A stretch of DNA of 64,000 bases, taken from Acorus gramineus (taxonomy: Eukaryota; Streptophyta; Magnoliopsida; Acorales; Acoraceae). This document shows, in pieces, positions 22,817 to 35,640 of the stretch. How positions within the stretch are numbered: position 1 is the first letter of the stretch; each line of letters starts with the position of its first letter. The translations under genes and the position numbers were made by a program. The DNA lies in NCBI GenBank assembly GCA_030737835.1, contig CM060855.1:7293786-7357785 (forward strand), read 5' to 3'. The notes beneath the pieces are model-generated. The model made no database searches and was not told the origin of the DNA. It worked only from the letters and a program-made list of their open reading frames with translations.

Positions 22817-25800
22817 GAAGAAGAGGCGTGGCCCACAATTAAATGAAAAGTGGGATGTTGTTTTGCTGTAAGCGGAGGCCCACGCGAGGTTCATCTTTCA
22901 GATGATAAAGGTGAGGATTTAGGGTTCTTATTTAGGGCTTCTATGGTTGATCTATTTACGAGTCTTGATAGCTTTTTGAATCAGATTTTATCCTTCATTC
23001 AATTTTATTATTTTCTGGAATTTGAAAATTTTCATTTGTTCTGTGTTGAAAAGTTGTAAAATATGATATGATTTCTATGGTTCTTTTGGTTTCAGTTCTT
23101 TGCAAAGATTATTCGTGTAGTTGTTATTTTGGATTTAAAACATATTTTTAAGTGTTAAACCCGGACCGTGGGTTGAAGTCGGGTTTGGATTCTGATTGAG
23201 GTCAGGTTCGGGTTTAGATTGGCCTTTGTGCATCGTGGGTTAGATTTGAAAAAACCTTCAATCTGATCCAACTCACCCAAGTATACCCCTAAAGTGTTTA
23301 CACCTACATCCGTTATCTATATTTTTAATCCTACATGTTTCTTTTGAAAATATGATATGCTCAATCCTTTTTCTGTTTTCAATCCCCTTTAAAGCTCAAA
23401 ATCATTTTGATTTTTAATCCTACATGTTTCTTTCATAAAAAATACACACTCTGTAAATTGAAAGTATATATTTTTATATAATTTTTGTTTTGTAATAGAT
23501 TCTACACTGACACTACGATATAATTTTTTATTCATTTTACAACCCCATCTATAGACTAGAAGTGATCTCCCAAGCTCCTAGTAGTCTATACATTGCGAGT
23601 ATATATGCAATATCTATTGTGCTATTGCAAGTATATCGTAGCCTATGAAATTGGATTTTTTAATTTTTTTCAAAGAAAAAAAAATAATGTTTTAGTGTGT
23701 AATTCATTTTATAACAGTATATATATCAATGGATGGATATATAAAATTTTTTAAATTTTTTTTGGTGAAGGGCTTCGAGTGCAAACGGGCTGCTAACAGT
23801 ATCCTTTTTTAGTTCTGTTACATAAATTTTTTCAACCCCAATTCCAATCTCATATAAGTCGATAGAAAATCGCTCGAGTTTATCTCACATTAATAAAATA
23901 TATGTTTCTATAGAAATTTTCACATTTTTTATAAATGCATAAATAAAATTCATTTGCTATATGCTTTATTTTTTTATTTATATTATTTTAAAATTTAAAA
24001 TACGTGTAGATTAAAAGTGAACAAAAAAAAAAAAAAAATTATACGTAACATTACTAATACCATGCGACGTGGGCCAACACAGGCCTAAAATGGACTCGAA
24101 ATCCATGTAACATTCTACATCCTCTTTTTGTTTTTTTCTTTCTCATCACAATTAAACATTTTAAATCAGTATTTTCTCGTGTCAACAAACCTTGACATAA
24201 ATAAAAAGAAATCATTGTCACGATGATTGAATTTGAAAAGGGTTTTGAGTGCCCTGCTAGCACTGATTAATCCATATTTATTATTCATTTTTAAATAATT
24301 CAGCTAATTTAATTATGACAAGAATTAATAAAATAAAAGATTTTTTAAAATACCAACAATATCCCTAATAACTTTACCATTTTTTTTTCTTCTTCCCTCC
24401 TTATCTAATTTTTTTCTATTATAATAGATTAATTTTTGTGCATGATATGTTATTTTTGGTTAATTGGATTGGTTTAACATGTTTTGACTAAAAACATAAT
24501 CATGTTGAAAACGCAGAAAATGAAGTTGACATATGAAATGGAATATGAAATCCCGCATTAAATAAGATTTCCTCTCCCTCTAAGGACCATTGAAGCTTTG
24601 TCTTTGTGTTTTTTGAGAGCTTCAAAAGTGCTTTATTTTTATAGATATGTTTTTTCATATTTTTATAAATTTTTGTTTTTAAAATCTTCAATGGGTCTTG
24701 TATGATTTTTTTTTTTTTTACTTCTATAGTTCTATTTTAAAAATCTATGTGTGGTTATTTAATTGATTTTTATATTACGCTTGGTTCATGGTTGGTGTTG
24801 TAGGCCTATGTATCATGAAGTTGTACCAAGCACGGAGAATTTAAATTTTGTTATACATGAAAAATTGGTTAAGAAGGGAAGAAGAAAAAAAGATGAAGTA
24901 ATAAATATGGGTATTGTTGGTATTTTAAAAAATCTTTCATTTTATTGATCTATGTCATAATTAAATTTGGTGGGTTATCTAAAAAATAAGTAATAAATAT
25001 AGGTCAACAAGTATCCTGAGGGCACTCGTTAACAAAACCGATTTGAAAATGCTAGAAAGATAGATATCTACGATTGCAACTCACATAAATAGTAAATCAG
25101 TAATCAAGTTAATTATTATATTCAAATTCAAATCACGACTTAAATACAATAAAATATGACTGCATATAATGGAAAGAACAAGAAAAATTATGGTCAATAT
25201 GTAAGCACAAAATGGACTCATTATTATTTAAACAGCCAAAATTAGTGACCCATTAAAATGTTTAAATACAATAATTTTCAAATGTGTAATGTCAATATGG
25301 TATTCTCATATATCAATATTTGATTAGATAGAGTCTATAAAAATATGAAAGCATTATCAATAATAGGCCTCCAAAGCAACATATCAATCGGCTAGCAATC
25401 AATCAAAAATAGATAAATAAATAAAATCCACTTGTTAATTTATTTGGATTGATAATAACACGCAACAACTAAAATTATATTGTTCACTTCTATTAAGAGC
25501 TGATATTCGACTCAAGATTGTTGAAAATATTTTTAAAAATTATGAAAAATATTATATCTCAAAAAATAATAATTTTGAGGAATCAATATATTAAAAATCA
25601 ATAATATAACAATAACAGAATTAAGAGTTAAAGCGATTGAAGAGGCACGGAGGAAATGTTACCATTGAAACGTGAGATTTCAATCGATTTTGTAGGTGTA
25701 GGTGTGATAAAGTGAATCCATGGATAAAGCTTGATGAAGATCCATATACAATGTGGTTTTTATGAGAATATAATATGAGAGCATTGTGATGTGAAGGAGA

Positions 25801-26344
25801 TGAAATATAAATATTTTTTTAAATAAACATAATATTTTTTTTCGTGTTTATCTCAACACTAAATTTGGAAGGTCAACATTATATAGACCAATGACTTTTA
25901 TATAGAACAAATATACTATTGTAATTGCTAAAAAATATAAGAAATACAATTAATTAATTCGAATTCAGATTTGGTATAGAAAGAACATCAATTATAATGA
26001 TTACATTATTATTGGAAAGGTAAACAATGGAAATAACTTTGGCATTATTATTTAACTAATAATTGTCACATTATGGTTTAGATTTATGCAAATTCAAATT
26101 CCAAACAACAAAAATGAACAGACAGTTGATCACATTGAATTTTGATAATTTTTCCAACATTTTATAAGAAGGATTACTCTAAAAACAATATTAAAAAGAT
26201 ATTCAAAATCTATTTAAATTTTGATAAAAAGATATACTACAAAACCATTTAATTAAAATTTTGATCAATCAATTCAATTGCTCTAGCGTCTTGACATACA
26301 TACAATAGCTCAACAAATTAATTAGAATTACATCCATTTTTTTA
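22817..26344. other. Intergenic DNA, repeat-rich
   Basis: No supported gene. The part from 22820 to 23100 (GGCGTGGCCCAC, then TTAGGGTTCTTATTTAGGGC) looks like a plant promoter/leader with a telo-box, but no coding sequence follows. At 23150-23290 a CGGGTT-rich segment resembles the ends of other hAT-like elements. R1-related pieces lie at about 23455-23700 and 23795-23990. The rest is plain AT-rich DNA. Confidence 0.5.
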
Positions 26345-27105
26345 GGGAAAATACCAAAAAAAAATCTTCTAAAAATTAGAAATACTCAAATCATCCACTT
26401 TTTAAAATTATATTTAAAAAAGTTCCATTTCACAATTTTGGAAACCCAAAAGAGTTATATACCCTTATATAATTTTTAAACTCTCTTTAATCATATTTAA
26501 AACTTTTTATAACCATTATCTAATTGAAAAATAATATTAATATAATAAATTATTTTTAATTGAGAGTGATTTTAAATGTTATTAAAATTTTCAAGTATGC
26601 TATAAAAAATGTTAAATTGTCAAAATTGTCATTCATAAATTTATAAGATTTGTTTTTAGATTTTTCCTAACTTTTAAAAGTTCTTTTCAATTGATTTGTT
26701 GTTTTTATTTTATAAATGTCTGGCATAAATTTTTTTTGTATAATATTAAATATACATATAAGTATTCCGAAAGACTTTTAACAAGTTTAGAATATCTAAA
26801 AAATATTTTTTTAACAAATTTTTTTAATTTTTTACAATTTAAATTTTAAAGGTGTATTTAGGTATATAAAAAATAATAATATACTTCATGAACAAATTTT
26901 TTATATCATTATTTATTAATATTTTTAATTAGGGTGTTAAACAATTAAATATAAGTGATGATTTTAAATATTAAAAAATATAGGGATAGTTAAGTTATTG
27001 TACATACTAAAATTGTGAAACAAGGCTATTTTATGTATAATTTTAAAAAGTTGTTGGTTTGGATAATTTTAACTTTAAGAAGTTTTTTTTGGGTGTCGCT
27101 TTTGT
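26345..27105. mobile_element. MULE-like non-autonomous element with long inverted ends
   Basis: The first 95 or so bases (from GGGAAAATACCAAAAAAAA through CACTTTTTAAAATTATA to TTTCACAATTTT) pair with the last 95 or so (AAAATTGTGAAAC, then TATAATTTTAAAAAGTTG, then TTTTTTTTGGGTGTCGC). The interior is AT-rich and non-coding. Long inverted ends of this size point to the Mutator-like group. A 9-bp target duplication was not found, so the exact limits are uncertain. Confidence 0.6.
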
Positions 27106-28681
27106 AAAGACACATGCATACATTTGCATTTTTTAGGACTAATTAAACAATAATGACATTGGTATCTTTATCATAATTCCATATTCCTACCAGTAACTCT
27201 TTTTCTTAAAATTTTCTTATGAGACTGAAAAACATGCTGGCCTAAATAAACAGAAATTTAACCTAAAATTCAGAGAAAATATTATACATAATACATGCAC
27301 TCCAAAATTAATATGATATATATTGAAAAAGAGATTTCACAAAAATTTTCTCTAAAAGTGCATAAATATCTGACATGAGCCCTTATATAACATCAAATCA
27401 AATAGAACCATTTATATCGGATTATTGGGAGTATACCGTGTTACAGGTGTCAGAAAAAGAATCTATGATCAATACTTAATTACCAAAATTTTCCTTAAAC
27501 CATGATGTTAGTACATCCAACTCTTTTTTTAGTTGTCTTATTTTATTGTTATAAGGTATATTATTATTCTTAATTCATTTGTTACACGCACATACGTCTA
27601 TTTTTGTTATAAAATGACATATCTATCCTCTGAATTATTGGTACCCTGGTCCATGAGAGGTTACAAGAATAATGTTTCATTTATTCTGCATCCAGAGAGG
27701 GAGAAAAAAAAAAAAAAAACAGATAGTTCCCAATTAGTTCATGTTATTTTGGGATGAAATTTGATTCCATGTGAGATTATTAGAAAAGTGTATAAAATCT
27801 AGTGTTTGGTTGCTCTTAATCTTGATGGTAACTGTGGGCTCCACTAGAATTAAAATCCATCCATGTAAGAAAATATGGTAGAATCAGATTCCCACCCCTT
27901 TGTGGTGGTAATCTCAAATTCCAACACGAATCCTAAATTAGATTACTATTATATATTATATCATTTACAAATTAATGGAATTACAATGTATATCCCTTCT
28001 AAAATAAATAGCCTCATCTTCTTTTTCTTTTTCCCACCACCCATATAATGGGTTTATATAATCATTTTAAATTTTTAACTAAAAAACTCAGTTATAATTT
28101 TTATATACGATGTGAAAAATCTTAATGGTGTATTAGATATATATTTATATTTTTAAATTTAGTTTTTATATTTTTAGATGGGTTTATATATTATTATAAT
28201 TGGTATAATATGTGATCTGTAATGTGGGTTTAGTTTTAAAATAATATCTTTGAATCCTAACTAATAAAATTGGTTATTTAGTTTTTAAGGGAGTTCATAA
28301 TATTCAACTAATTTACAAAAAATTACTATTATCATATGTTTAATTACATAATTAATTATTTTATTTATTTGCATTAATTAAATATTTATAAAAAAATTAT
28401 TCTTTTTTTTATTATTGTGATATAGATAAAGAAATAAATTTTACAAGTATATATATAATAATAAGGGTATTTTAGATATTTAAATCAAATTCCTTATCAT
28501 TTTCCATGTATGAATGAAAATGATTGTTTGTAGAAATCCACTAACGAATCAAACAGTTTGATGGAATAAGGATTCCTAATAAAATAATTCATGGTAAACT
28601 AATTCCTGGTAAAGTAATTTAACATGACACAGAACCAAACGGGACCATAATGTTATTTATAGAGATAAGGAGTTAATAAAA
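27106..28681. other. Intergenic DNA upstream of the beta-galactosidase gene
   Basis: No supported gene. The segment 27765-27935 is similar to 41355-41555 (GTTTGGTTG, then AATCTTGAT-GTAACTGT, then GTGGTAATCTCA-ATTCC), so it is part of a dispersed repeat. The stretch 28500-28650 ends in GAACCAAACGGGACC, another MITE-like terminus. Confidence 0.5.
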
Positions 28682-28935
28682 AACATTTATTCATATTTAT
28701 ATCTAATCTAATCAGATAAAATGAAATAATGGCGTGTTCTATCATTAAAAAAATGCATATCTGATAAGATAGCATTGAGATAATTGCTGTTTAGGTATTG
28801 CAAATCATAAATTTAAACATTTATTTATATCTTATCTAAACTAATCAGATAACAATGAAATAATGGCGTGTTCTATCATAAAAAAAAAATCTAATAAGAT
28901 AACATTGAAATAATTGCTGTTTAGTCTTTGCAAAT
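28682..28935. repeat. Tandem duplication (period 134) in the beta-galactosidase promoter
   Basis: Two copies share AACATTTATT-ATAT, CTAATCAGATAA, AATAATGGCGTGTTCTATCA and AATTGCTGTTTAG. GGCGTG falls at 28731 and 28865. Each copy carries several GATAA words (I-box-like). The block lies 330-585 bases upstream of the start codon. Confidence 0.8.
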
Positions 28936-29206
28936 AATAAATTTTAATCAAAATCCTTTGTAAAAAATCAGAGAAAATCATTAATGTTTAATATTATTGT
29001 TATTTTATTTTTTTTGTGATAAGTACGTGAAGAAGAAATCAACAGAGTCAGATTTTAAACAACCACTTTATCCATCTTCGGCGCAAAAGCGGATAACTCT
29101 CTTGATTTGTTATCTTAAAAAAGTTATGCCAAGAATAACACAAAATCCATTAATTGGATTTAAATATTTAACTTTATCTCATGCTATCCATCCATCATTG
29201 TTAGCA

Positions 29207-29214
29207 TATAAATA
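29207..29214 (+). promoter_or_regulatory. TATA box of the beta-galactosidase gene
   Basis: TATAAATA lies 53-60 bases before the ATG at 29267, giving a short leader of about 25-30 bases that includes GAGAGAGAGAAC and an A run directly before the start codon. Confidence 0.65.
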
Positions 29215-29266
29215 CCCATTTCAGGCTCCTTGAGAGAGAGAACAAAAAACCAAAAAAAAAAAAAAA

Positions 29267-32200
29267 ATGGCTCCCAAAGTTTGTTTTATTGCTTTTGTTT
29301 TAGGGTTGTTCTGTTTGTCATTGTGTTCTGCAGACACTATATCTCACGATGAGAGAGCTATAGTGATCAATGGCCAGAGGAAGCTCATCATCTCTGGTTC
29401 CATTCATTACCCACGTAGCACTCCTGAGGTATATTTTCATATACTACCACTTTTTTCCATGCATATTATATAAATTTTGTTTTTTAAAACAATCCTTGAT
29501 GGCATAAAAGTTGAAGTTATGTTTACATGAAATTTTGGTTTCTTTTCTTTTTCTTCTTAAAAATAATGTAGATTCTATTCATTTACATATGATTGAAAGC
29601 AATGTTTATGCATTGATATTCTTAAGTAATGTATATGACATTGTTTTTGTATTACTACCACATTTTTCATGTATATTGTACCATCTTTTTTATTATTGGT
29701 ATTTAAAAAACCATCTTGTAGTTGTGATAAATTTGATGCCATCTTGATCGACTTGTTTTTCCTTGGAGGTTTATACTTACAACATGGGAATACGAGGAAG
29801 TTATAGTTTTGTTTACATGGAGTTATGGTTTCTTAAATAATGTAGATTTTATTCCTTTTCATATGATTGAAAGCGATGTATATGCATTGATCTTAAAATA
29901 ATGTATATGACCACTTTTTTCATGTATATATTATATAAATTGTTTGTAGTTGTGACAAATCATATGATTAAGTTATGTTTACATGAAATTATGGTTCTTA
30001 TTTTATTTAAATAATGTGGATTTCATTCCTTTTCATGTGATAGTAATCAATGTATATGCATGGACCTTAAATAATGTATATATATGACATAATTTTTGTA
30101 TTACATTTTTTTTTTATTACGGTAAATCGCGCATCTTGATGAGTGTTATTTTTTTTTTATTAGATGTGGCCTGACCTGATCCGGAAAGCAAAGGAAGGTG
30201 GCCTCAATGCGATCGAGACCTACGTATTCTGGAACGCGCACGAGCCCATTCGTCGTCAGGTTAATCTCCATTGTACATTTTAAGAGTTGTTAGATAACAT
30301 TGATACACACAATTTTTTTGTTTCTAACTTAGATTTACATCTGTTTTTTTTTTTCTTTCAAATTTTGCAGTATGACTTTGAGGGAAGGCTTGATCTTGTT
30401 AGATTCCTCAAGACCATCCATGATGAAGGGCTCTACTCTATTCTCCGGATTGGACCTTATGTTTGCGCTGAATGGAATTTTGGGTAATTTTGATATACAC
30501 TACTTGTCCAAAAGTAATTTTTTTTCTTGTTTGTTATTGATCTTTATGTATATTTGTTTTACAGAGGCCTTCCTGTTTGGCTTAATCAATTGCCTAATGT
30601 TGAATTGAGGACTGATAATCAAGTTTATGAGGTTATTCTTCTGGCCCTTTCTTATGTTTTCTTATCTATGTTCATGTCATAATTTCATGGCAGATATCTA
30701 AATTTTGATTCATTTGACATTTATAGAATGAGATGGCAAACTTTACTACATTGATAGTGAACATGATCCAACAAGAAAGGCTGTTGGCATCACAGGGTGG
30801 ACCAATCATCATTGCTCAGGTATTTCATTAATGTCTTTATTTTTTATATTAAATTAAACAAACCAATCTGGGTAACACAAGTATTCAATGATTTAACATT
30901 TTCATTTTTGTGTATACTAGATTGAGAACGAATACGGGAACATACAAGGTCCTTACGGAGACGCCGGGAAGAGATATATCCAATGGTGTGCTAATCTGGC
31001 TGAGTCCTACAACATTGGCGTGCCATGGATCATGTGCCAACAAAGTGATGCACCACAACCTATGGTATAAACATCTCCTTTTCTTTCTGTTTTCATCGAA
31101 TGTTATTATGTCATAATTTATATTCTTAAAAATATATTTGATGAACAGATCGACACTTGCAACGGGTTTTACTGCGACAATTTCAAGCCCAACAATGCCA
31201 CTAGTCCTAAGATGTGGACTGAAAACTGGACTGGCTGGTGAGTTCCATGAGTCTTTTGTTCCTAATCCTTGTTTCTTAAATTTTGAATTCTGTTTTTTAT
31301 GAATTGATTGAGCTGTATGAGTGGTTTTAGGTTCAAGAATTGGGGAGGATATCAACCCTACAGACCTGCTGAGGATGTAGCTTACTCGGTTGCTCGCTTC
31401 TACCAACGCCAAGGAACGATGCAGAACTACTACATGGTATGCTAATCATATGGTTTTTCTAATGATTGATCAGTTCTTAAAATCTAATAAGCTTTTGTGT
31501 TTGATGTGATGTTAGTACCATGGAGGGACCAACTTTGCTCGTACCAGTGGAGGACCATACATCACCACCTCATATGATTACGATGCCCCCATCGACGAAT
31601 ATGGTATCTACTAATATTGATCTTTCAATACATTAAATTTGGTTTGCACAAGTCACAATGTGGGTTCTGTGTCTACTAATATTGATCTTTCAATACATTA
31701 AATTTGGTTTACACAAGTCACAATGTGGGTTCTGTTTTTTTTTTTTTTTGGTAAGGTAACTTGAGGCAGCCTAAGTGGGGACACTTGAAGGAACTCCATG
31801 AATCCTTGTATGCTATGGAGAATGCTCTCCTCTATGGAGATGTTATTCACACTGACCATGGAAATGGTGTTTGGGTATGTATTCATGAACTACCATAAAC
31901 ATCTTTACATGATTTTATTTAAATGATCCTTAACAGTTTTATTATGTATTGTGTTTACATGCAGTCATCAAACTACTCTGCTCCAGGGGTTTCTGCAGGT
32001 TGTTTCCTGTGCAACACGAATTCGCAGAACGATAGCAACCTGTCCTTCAATGGCAACACATATTTCTTGCCTGCCTGGTCTGTCAGTGTTCTTCCTGACT
32101 GCAAGACAGAAGCTCACAACACTGCAAAGGTTGGTGGTTGTTCTTGTTTTCCTTCTAATTATGGTTCATCATCGTGAATTACGAATAACTAATTCATCAT

Positions 32201-34058
32201 CTCGATTGTTTAGATCAATGCACAGACTTCTCTAATGGAGAATGTTCCCAACACTGCCGATAACGAGCCTTCTGGTCTTTCTTGGTCATGGAGATCTGAA
32301 ATGTTGAAAGATGTTCTTCATGGAAATGGAGGCCAATTCAAGTCAAATGAGCTTAAAGAGCAGCTTAGTGTCACTGCTGATGCCACTGACTATTTGTGGT
32401 ACATGACAAGGTATCAAATTTTTATGACCTTTAATTTTATTGCTAGATCCTCTGTTGATGGTCAGGAAAAATAAACACCCCTCACTAATGAAACCTTCAA
32501 TGTTTGTATTTTGTTACAGAATTTATTTGGATCCTAAAGGCCCTAACTTCAGCACCAATATGGCTCTTCGTGTTAACTTTAAGGGCCATGGTCTTTACGC
32601 ATTTGTTAATGGAAAATTTGTGGGTAAGTACTTATAATTAACATCTAAATAGATAAATTCTACAACGCTAATATGATGTGTGTGTTAATTAAATTTTTTT
32701 TTTTCCAGGATCCCTGTACAACATGAGTGGAGGTTTGTTGGAACAGACTGCAACAGTGAAGGCTGGAATGAATCATATCACATTGCTTACTTCCACCGTC
32801 GGATTAACGGTGAATTCTTCTCTCACGTCTTGTAATTAGTCATGGAATTGAATTAAAACTCCCGACTCAAGTTTTTACTGTCTCATTTGAATGAACAGAA
32901 CTATGGGGCTCACTATGAAAACTTCCAAGTTGGAATTGCTGGAGGTCCAGTACAATTGGTCTCTGGAAACACTACATGGGATCTATCCTCAAATGAGTGG
33001 AGTTACAAGGTCCTATCATTAATATCCATAAACAAATGGATTTATAGATGTTATTGTTTTGATATCTAACACACTTTTCATTTGTTATTAATAGATTGGT
33101 TTGGATGGGGAAACAAGGGAAATCTATGCTAAAGAACATGTTAAGTGGTTCCATGATGATGTCCCTGTTAGAAGACCATTCACTTGGTACAAGGTGATGA
33201 TAAATAATCACGATTAACAAACATCTCTTCTATGTTCACAATAATGTTTGAATTCTGTACTAATTGATGCTTACATTGTCTTAACAGACAACATTCAAGG
33301 CCCCGATAGGCAATGAGCCTGTGGTCGTGGACTTGAACGGCATGAGCAAGGGCGTGGCCTACGTGAATGGGAAGAGCCTCGGCCGGTTCTGGCCTACCCA
33401 AACCGCTTCGCAGACTGGCTGCTCTGACTGCAGTTACAAAGGCCCTTACAGTTCCAGCAAATGTCAAGCCAACTGTGGCCAGCCTACACAGAGATGGTAT
33501 TTATAAGCCCAAACAATAGTCTCACTTTTAATGAACCATGGTGTTCTAATACTAACTAACTGTCACACATTTTTATTAGGTACCATGTGCCAAGGTCCTT
33601 CTTAGAGGCTGCTAAGGATAACACACTGGTGTTGTTCGAGGAGGCCGGTGGCGATCCTTTGCAGGTAAGCTTCCAGACTGTCACGGCCGGAACGGTCTGC
33701 GCCAACCTCGAGGAGGGACACACCATGAGCCTGGCCTGCCAAGGTGGTCACACCATTTCAAGTGTGGACTTTGCAAGCTTTGGTAACCCACAAGGGACCT
33801 GTGGAAGTTTCAGCAATGGCATATGTGGGGATGACATAGCTCTTTCTATTGTTCGTCAGGTAATGAATCACTTAAAGAAATAAAGATGCTAGTTATGTAT
33901 AATTTTATAATGTTTATATTGAATTTTGGTTTGCATGTATTATTGGTCAGGCTTGTGTTGGAAAGACAGAGTGTTCGATCGACGTAACAGAGGAGATGTT
34001 TGGATCTGTGGACTGCTGGGGGATGACTAGGAGGCTTGCTGTTCAGGCCAAGTGTTAG
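29267..34058 (+). CDS. BGAL: Beta-galactosidase, GH35, with C-terminal SUEL lectin domain (19 exons, 816 aa)
   Basis: Secreted enzyme that removes terminal beta-galactose from cell-wall polymers. Exons: 29267-29428, 30164-30259, 30371-30483, 30565-30631, 30727-30819, 30921-31064, 31149-31237, 31331-31436, 31516-31603, 31756-31874, 31965-32129, 32214-32410, 32520-32623, 32709-32809, 32899-33009, 33095-33193, 33288-33496, 33580-33859, 33951-34058. All borders are GT-AG and phases close to 817 codons. Residues 1-22 are a signal peptide (cut near CSA-DTIS). The GH35 domain contains [34 protein letters not shown] with the likely acid/base E181, and [11 protein letters not shown] with the likely nucleophile E250. 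A jelly-roll part follows, and residues 727-816 are a galactose-binding lectin domain ending VQAKC. Length fits lectin-bearing plant BGALs. It looks intact. Which BGAL subgroup it belongs to needs a tree. Confidence 0.95.
29510..30110. repeat. Three imperfect repeats in intron 1 of the beta-galactosidase gene
   Basis: Units at about 29510-29640, 29796-29915 and 29970-30090 share the order GAAGTTATG, GTTTACATG-A-TTATGGTT, AAATAATGTAGATT, TTTTCATATGATTGAAAGC and ATGTATATGCATTGA. They have diverged by substitutions and gaps. Confidence 0.7.
31609..31736. repeat. Recent tandem duplication (period 64) in intron 9 of the beta-galactosidase gene
   Basis: CTACTAATATTGATCTTTC starts at 31609 and again at 31673. 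The two 64-base copies differ at one position I could see (GGTTTGCAC against GGTTTACAC). The second copy runs into the T-rich acceptor region of exon 10. Confidence 0.9.
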
Positions 34059-34065
34059 ATAGGGT

Positions 34066-34096
<31 letters not shown>

Positions 34097-35394
34097 GTTT
34101 AGTTTTTGGAAATCATAAATTTATAATAACTATATATGAAAATAACCATTGTCGGCAAGAGGCTTGTGGTAACTGTTTCTGATAGGTTTTTTTAGGGTTA
34201 GTTTTCAGTATATTTGTCTTGTTTTTACTTTATTTATATTTTTGTTTGTTAGTATTTCAAAAATATATGGAATGGCCCAATACAACTCTGCAGATGTGGC
34301 CCCACGCTTTCTATGGGGGTCATTTGGGATTTTGGGGTCAGGGTGTTCAGGTAGTTTGATAACCTGTAATTACTTTGTTGAAAAAAAGATTTAAGTTAAA
34401 TATATGAGAATTAATGGAATTCAAATTCCATTTGAACCATAAGGTTGAGCTCTTAACAATACATAGATTGAATCCCACCATATTTTTGTTATATATTTAT
34501 TGTTAAGCTCAACTAGTTTGGAATAGGGTTGGAATTAATAAGTTTGACCAAACCGGCCACAATCATTAATATGGAAGGATTTGAAAACAATTTGGATAAA
34601 AGAGTGTTTATTTTTTGTTTTGATTTGAAAAAAAATTAGATATTGCGACTCATTAAGAAGTTTGTATTAGTTCTTATTTATAAAAGTACATTTTTAAAAA
34701 TGGTTAATGACATCTACATCCCTGTAAACATGGATAGTCCCATATAAATCCATGTTAAAGTTGGGATAGATATACAAGTCCTTGAAAACTTACAAAAAAA
34801 TTCAATAATTATCCATGAATTAAATTGCCATCCAAATTTGACGGAATATTTAGAATATTCCATCACCATGTAATTATGTAAACTTTTATTATAGTACCTG
34901 CAAATAACTGTAAAGAAAAACGAATCTTTGTAAAGATCAAATTATCCTTGTAGAACTTTTATGCTTTTTCATTCTCATCAAAACTCATTTTCAGTTGTAA
35001 CATATCTCCTTTATGTGTATTTAAATTTTATAAATGATTTATTTAATTATTATTAAAATTTTCATTATATCATTTATGTGTATATAATATGATATATTAT
35101 ATTACATATAAATGCATTAAAATTTAAAGTATTGATTGTTGACAACTTTTTAATTTTTTTTTTTTACACGCACATCATGCGTGGAAGAAGATTATATAGA
35201 TACTGGTTGGAAAGTGTAAGAAAAATTGATCGAGGGTAATTTAATCATTTCATGATATATATTAAAGCTAACTATGATTGATTGAGTTAGAGTTAAGATT
35301 AAAGATGTATATGGATTTTTGTGAATTTTAACAACAAAGTCATTAAAAAAAAATAATAAATAATTTTTTTTTTTTTTAAAAAAATAGAATATGT

Positions 35395-35640
35395 AACACG
35401 CGGTGGGAGGTCAAGTGACGGGGGAGTCGCGCACAACCGTCTGACTTTGAGTTATCTGATGGGGCCCACTATCGCTCACACGTGTCATACTCCGTATTGA
35501 TTTGGATGTACGCGTGCGTGGGGACTTGTCGAAGGTCTCCGTCCCACCCGCGGCGCGTCTCATCTGATTTTAAAGAGGCGTCTGAGAGTCCCATGTCGTT
35601 GCTCTCAGTCCCCACTCGGGACCATCAATCATTACTTACA
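35395..35640. promoter_or_regulatory. GC-rich, motif-dense island without an adjacent gene
   Basis: In DNA that is otherwise very AT-rich this stretch carries GTGACGGGGGAGTCGCGC, GGGGCCCAC at about 35461, the G-box CACGTG at 35479, ACGCGTGCGTGGGG and CCCGCGGCGCGTC. It resembles a plant promoter or leader, but I found no coding sequence in either direction within 1 kb. Confidence 0.35.
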
